The notes beneath the pieces are model-generated. The model was not told the DNA's origin, searched no databases, and was given only the letters and a program-made list of their open reading frames with translations. From Nocardioidaceae bacterium (GTDB lineage Bacteria > Actinomycetota > Actinomycetes > Propionibacteriales > Nocardioidaceae), in assembly GCA_030655315.1 (NCBI GenBank), contig JAURVT010000020.1, positions 1 through 35,012 of the forward strand: a stretch of 35,012 nt of DNA. The letters run 5' to 3'. Shown here piece after piece: positions 30,014-35,012 of the stretch. The number at the start of each line of letters is the position of its first letter. The first letter of the stretch is position 1. Made by a program: the position numbers and the translations under genes.

Positions 30014-30019
30014 CAGCCG

Positions 30020-30574
30020 GTGGCTCCCGAGCCTGCCCCTGACGCGCGCGCCGTCGCCGACGACGCCGACATCTCCCGGGCGTTGACCCGGATCACCCAC
30101 GAGATCCTCGAGCGCAACCGCGGGTCCGACGACCTCGTGCTGCTGGGGATCCCCACCCGCGGCGTGCCGCTGGCGCACCGCATCGCCGCCCGGATGGGCG
30201 AGGTCGAGGGACACCCGGTCTCCGTGGGCGCGCTCGACGTGACGATGTACCGCGACGACCTGCGCCTGCACCCCGCCCGCGCGCTGGAGCACACCGACCT
30301 GCCCGGCGACGTCGACGGCAAGCGCGTCGTCCTCGTCGACGACGTGCTGTTCTCCGGCCGGACGATCCGCGCCGCCCTGGACGCCCTGGGCGACCTCGGC
30401 CGGCCGAGCGTCGTCCAGCTCGCCGTGCTGGTCGACCGCGGTCACCGCGAGCTGCCCATCCGCGCGGACTTCGTCGGCAAGAACCTGCCCACGTCGCTCG
30501 CCGAGAAGGTCCAGGTCCGGGTCGCCGAGATCGACGGCGTCGACGAGGTCCGCATCACCGGGGGAGCGGCATGA
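30020..30574 (+). CDS. pyrR: pyrimidine operon regulator PyrR / uracil phosphoribosyltransferase
   Basis: The 184-residue product has the phosphoribosyltransferase fold with PRPP loop [13 protein letters not shown] at about 103-115 and the N-terminal [10 protein letters not shown] motif. PyrR binds UMP and leader RNA to turn down the pyr genes and can also make UMP from uracil. GTG 30020 has a textbook AAGGAGGT six bases upstream. It leads the pyrR-pyrB-pyrC-carA-carB operon, and its own leader carries a PyrR-loop sequence. Its stop overlaps the pyrB start (ATGA). Confidence 0.96.
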   Translation: MAPEPAPDARAVADDADISRALTRITHEILERNRGSDDLVLLGIPTRGVPLAHRIAARMGEVEGHPVSVGALDVTMYRDDLRLHPARALEHTDLPGDVDGKRVVLVDDVLFSGRTIRAALDALGDLGRPSVVQLAVLVDRGHRELPIRADFVGKNLPTSLAEKVQVRVAEIDGVDEVRITGGAA

Positions 30575-31527
30575 TCCGCCACCTGCTCTCGGCCGCCGAC
30601 CTGACGCGCGACGACGCGCTCCGCGTGCTCGACACCGCCGAGGAGCTGCTGGGCATCGCCAGCCGTCCGATCAAGAAGCTCCCCACGCTGCGGGGGCGGA
30701 CGGTCGTCAACCTGTTCTTCGAGGACTCGACCCGCACGCGCATCTCGTTCGAGGCCGCTGCCAAGCGGCTCTCGGCCGACGTCATCAACTTCTCGGCCAA
30801 GGGCTCGAGCGTGTCCAAGGGCGAGAGCCTCAAGGACACTGCGCTGACCCTCCAGGCCATGGGGGCCGACGCGGTCGTCATCCGCCACGGGAGCTCGGGC
30901 GCGCCGCACCGCCTCGCCGACGCCGGTTGGATTGACAGCGCGATCGTCAACGCCGGCGACGGCACCCACGAGCACCCCACCCAGGCGCTGCTCGACGCGT
31001 TCACGATGCGTCGTCACCTGGGCGACCTCGCGGGCAAGCGGGTGACGATCGTCGGCGACGTGCTGCACAGCCGGGTCGCGCGGTCCAACTCGCTGCTGCT
31101 CCACACCCTCGGCGCCGACGTCACCCTCGTCGCGCCGCCCACGCTGCTGCCGCGCGGCATCGAGCACTGGCCGGTCCGCACGTCCTACCACCTGGACCCC
31201 GCGCTCGAGCGCGCGGACGCGGTGATGATGCTGCGGGTCCAGAACGAGCGGATGAACGCCGCGTTCTTCCCCAGCGCGCGCGAGTACAGCCGTCGCTACG
31301 GCCTGGACCAGCGCCGCACGTCGATGCTCCCCGAGCACGCGATCGTCATGCACCCCGGACCGATGAACCGCGGCATGGAGATCACCGCCACCGTGGCCGA
31401 CTCCGCGAGGTCGGTGATCGTCGAGCAGGTCACCAACGGCGTCGCCGTGCGGATGGCCGTCCTGTACCTGCTGCTCGGCGGGGCACCCGCCGGCGACACC
31501 CGAGCCGACGAGGAGCCCGAGTCATGA
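30571..31527 (+). CDS. pyrB: aspartate carbamoyltransferase catalytic subunit
   Basis: The 318-residue product joins carbamoyl phosphate and aspartate. The carbamoyl-phosphate site is [11 protein letters not shown] at about 51-61, with SKGESLKDT at about 82-90 and [16 protein letters not shown] later. The aspartate-domain RVQNERM motif is present. ATG 30571 has GGGGAG upstream and overlaps the pyrR stop. No pyrI regulatory subunit is encoded here, as is usual for actinobacteria. Confidence 0.97.
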   Translation: MIRHLLSAADLTRDDALRVLDTAEELLGIASRPIKKLPTLRGRTVVNLFFEDSTRTRISFEAAAKRLSADVINFSAKGSSVSKGESLKDTALTLQAMGADAVVIRHGSSGAPHRLADAGWIDSAIVNAGDGTHEHPTQALLDAFTMRRHLGDLAGKRVTIVGDVLHSRVARSNSLLLHTLGADVTLVAPPTLLPRGIEHWPVRTSYHLDPALERADAVMMLRVQNERMNAAFFPSAREYSRRYGLDQRRTSMLPEHAIVMHPGPMNRGMEITATVADSARSVIVEQVTNGVAVRMAVLYLLLGGAPAGDTRADEEPES

Positions 31528-32831
31528 GCCGCTACCTGGTGCGCGGAGCGCGCCTGCTGGGCGAGGACGTCGCCGACGTCCTGGTGGTCGACGGCCTGGT
31601 GGCCGAGGTCGGCACCGACCTCGTCGCCGGTCCCGACGACCACGTGGTCGAGGCCGCCGGCCTGGTGCTGCTGCCCGGCCTCGTCGACCTCCACACCCAC
31701 CTGCGCGAGCCCGGCCGCGAGGACGCCGAGACGGTGCTCACCGGCACCCGCGCCGCCGCCGCGGGCGGGTTCACCTGCGTGCACGCGATGGCCAACACCG
31801 ACCCCGTCGCCGACACCGCGGGCGTCGTCGAGCAGGTCTGGCGCCTGGGGCGCGAGCACGGCTGGTGCGACGTCCAGCCCGTGGGCGCGGTCACCGTCGG
31901 GCTCGGTGGCGAGCGCCTGGCCGAGCTGGGCGCCATGGCCGAGTCGGCCGCCGGCGTCCGGGTGTTCTCCGACGACGGCAAGTGCGTGCACGACGCGGTG
32001 CTGATGCGTCGGGCGCTGGAGTACGTCAAGGCCTTCGACGGCGTGGTCGCCCAGCACGCGCAGGAGCCCCGCCTCACCGAGCAGGCGCAGATGAACGAGG
32101 GCGAGCTGTCCGGCGTCCTCGGCCTGACGGGCTGGCCCGCGGTGGCCGAGGAGACGATCGTCGCCCGCGACGCGCTGCTGGCCGCCCACGTCGGGTCGCG
32201 CCTGCACGTGTGCCACCTGTCCACCCGCGGCTCGGTCGAGCTGGTGCGATGGGCCAAGAGCAAGGGCTGGGACGTCACCGCGGAGGTGACGCCGCACCAC
32301 CTGCTGCTCACCGACGAGCTGGTGCGCACCTACGACCCCCTGTACAAGGTCAACCCGCCGCTGCGCACCGCCGACGACGTCGAGGCGGTCCGCGAGGGCC
32401 TCGCCGACGGCACCATCGACTGCGTCGCCACCGACCACGCGCCGCACCCGAGCGAGGACAAGGAGTGCGAGTGGTCCGCCGCCGCCTTCGGCATGCTCGG
32501 CCTCGAGACCGCGCTGTCGGTGGTCCAGCAGACGATGGTCGACACCGGACGCCTCACCTGGGCGCAGGTCGCCGACCGCATGTCGGTCGCGCCGGCCCGG
32601 ATCGGGCGCGTCGGCGGCCACGGCCGTCCGGTCGTCGCCGGCGAGCCGGCCAACCTGGTGCTGGTCGACCCCGCCGCGAGCCGCACCGTCCACCCCGACG
32701 ACACGGTCTCGCTTTCCCGCAACACCCCGTACGCCGGCCTGGAGCTGCCGGGTCGGGTCGTCGCGACGTTCCTGCGGGGACGTCCCACCGTGCTGGACGG
32801 CCGGCCCGTCCCCCAGGAGGTCTCGGCATGA
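31524..32831 (+). CDS. pyrC: dihydroorotase
   Basis: The 435-residue product is a class I dihydroorotase and cyclises N-carbamoyl-aspartate. Metal and substrate motifs are [16 protein letters not shown] at about 55-70, [25 protein letters not shown] and [21 protein letters not shown] precedes ATG 31524, which overlaps the pyrB stop. In M. tuberculosis and Streptomyces a small membrane-protein gene lies between pyrC and carA; here the two genes overlap directly (ATGA). Confidence 0.96.
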   Translation: MSRYLVRGARLLGEDVADVLVVDGLVAEVGTDLVAGPDDHVVEAAGLVLLPGLVDLHTHLREPGREDAETVLTGTRAAAAGGFTCVHAMANTDPVADTAGVVEQVWRLGREHGWCDVQPVGAVTVGLGGERLAELGAMAESAAGVRVFSDDGKCVHDAVLMRRALEYVKAFDGVVAQHAQEPRLTEQAQMNEGELSGVLGLTGWPAVAEETIVARDALLAAHVGSRLHVCHLSTRGSVELVRWAKSKGWDVTAEVTPHHLLLTDELVRTYDPLYKVNPPLRTADDVEAVREGLADGTIDCVATDHAPHPSEDKECEWSAAAFGMLGLETALSVVQQTMVDTGRLTWAQVADRMSVAPARIGRVGGHGRPVVAGEPANLVLVDPAASRTVHPDDTVSLSRNTPYAGLELPGRVVATFLRGRPTVLDGRPVPQEVSA

Positions 32832-33972
32832 CCACGCCCGCGGTGCTCGTCCTCGAGGACGGGCGCACCTTCCACGGCGAGGCCTACGGCGCCGTCGGCG
32901 AGACGGTCGGCGAGGCCGTCTTCTCCACCGGCATGACCGGCTACCAGGAGACGCTCACCGACCCGTCGTACCAGCGCCAGGTGGTCGTGATGACCTCGCC
33001 GCACGTCGGCAACACCGGCGTCAACGACGAGGACCCGGAGTCGCGAAAGATCTGGGTCGCCGGCTACGTCGTGCGCGACCCCTCGCGCGTGACCAGCAGC
33101 TGGCGCGCGACGCGCGGCCTGGCCGAGGAGCTCGCCGACCAGGGCGTCGTCGGCATCAGCGGCATCGACACCCGCGCCCTCACCCGGCACCTGCGCGAGC
33201 GGGGCTCCATGCGGGTGGGCATCAGCTCGACGTCGACCGACGTCGACGCGCTGCTCGCCACCGTGCGCGCGGCGCCGTCGATGCTCGGCGCCGACCTCGC
33301 GGCCGAGGTCACCACCACCGAGGCCTACGTGGTGCCGGCGGTGGGGGAGAAGCGCTTCACCGTCGCCGCCGTCGACCTCGGGATCAAGGCCAACACGCCG
33401 CGGATGCTGGCCGAGCGGGGGATCGAGACGCACGTGCTGCCCTCCACCGCGACGATCGCCGACGTCGAGGCCACCGGTGCGGACGGCGTGTTCTTCTCCA
33501 ACGGACCCGGCGACCCGGCGGCCACGACCGACGCCGTCAGCCTGCTGCAGGACGTGCTGCGCCGCCGGATCCCGTTCTTCGGGATCTGCTTCGGCAACCA
33601 GATGTTCGGTCGGGCCCTCGGGTTCGACACCTACAAGCTGAAGTACGGCCACCGCGGCATCAACCAGCCCGTGATGGACCTGACCACCGGCAAGGTCGAG
33701 GTCACCGCGCACAACCACGGCTTCGCGGTCTCGGCACCGACCGACGCACCCGTCCGGACCGAGTTCGGCACGGCCCGCGTCACCCACCTGTGCCTCAACG
33801 ACGACGTCGTGGAGGGCCTCGCCCTCGTGGACGCCCCCGCCTTCAGCGTCCAGTACCACCCCGAGGCCGCGGCCGGCCCGCACGACTCGGCGTACCTGTT
33901 CGACCGGTTCGTCCGGCTCCTCGAGGGCACCAACGACTACGCCGCCACACCCGACGAAAGCGAGCGTGCCTG

Positions 33973-33973
<1 letters not shown>
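32828..33973 (+). CDS. carA: carbamoyl-phosphate synthase small (glutaminase) subunit
   Basis: The 381-residue product releases ammonia from glutamine for CarB. The class I amidotransferase triad is intact: Cys254 in [11 protein letters not shown], His344 and Glu346 in VQYHPEA. The N-terminal small-subunit domain starts [41 protein letters not shown] 32828 has AGGAGGT seven bases upstream and overlaps the pyrC stop. Its stop shares one base with the carB ATG. Confidence 0.96.

Positions 33974-35012
<1,039 letters not shown>

Overview
This 35 kb window is high-GC chromosomal DNA with dense, mostly same-strand gene packing, many ATGA/GTGA/TGATG gene overlaps, GTG and TTG starts, and leaderless-looking starts. 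Gene order and protein character point to an actinobacterium, most likely Nocardioides or a close relative; that genus call is inference from synteny and protein style. I see no rRNA, tRNA, CRISPR array, prophage or insertion sequence. Most of the window is conserved core chromosome.

Layout. Bases 1-40 look like the 3' end of a plus-strand gene. Bases 41-376 hold no gene but carry two inverted-repeat structures. A minus-strand DUF349 protein (377-1606) diverges from a metallo-beta-lactamase-fold hydrolase, which is followed by hisS and aspS. An oligopeptide ABC importer follows (permease C, lipoprotein A, permease B, ATPases D and F; 5810-12373). It is interrupted by a strong double hairpin after the binding-protein gene. 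rarA overlaps the end of oppF, and two small proteins (one single-pass membrane protein and one DUF6167-like protein) lead into alaS, ruvX, mltG and aroE. A minus-strand ElaA-like acetyltransferase sits opposite an A24 prepilin-peptidase-like gene. Then come aroC-aroK-aroB, a Xaa-Pro peptidase, efp and nusB.

An osmoprotectant (OpuC-type) ABC importer (26084-29723) occupies the interval before the pyrimidine operon. That operon, pyrR-pyrB-pyrC-carA-carB, runs off the right edge inside carB.

How the genes work together: the window joins tRNA charging (hisS, aspS, alaS), translation (efp) and antitermination (nusB) with the shikimate pathway (aroE, C, K, B), de novo pyrimidine synthesis and two nutrient or osmolyte importers. 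PyrR appears to control its own operon through an RNA hairpin directly beside the pyrR ribosome binding site. AspRS carries the residues of the non-discriminating type, implying tRNA-dependent Asn-tRNA formation.

The least explained DNA is intergenic: a 24-bp perfect inverted repeat flanked by 23-bp direct repeats (29763-29940), a nested multi-arm inverted repeat (168-328), an 18-bp-arm hairpin (86-139), and a leader upstream of the OpuC operon with two mutually exclusive pairings. I did not find a clearly new multi-gene system.
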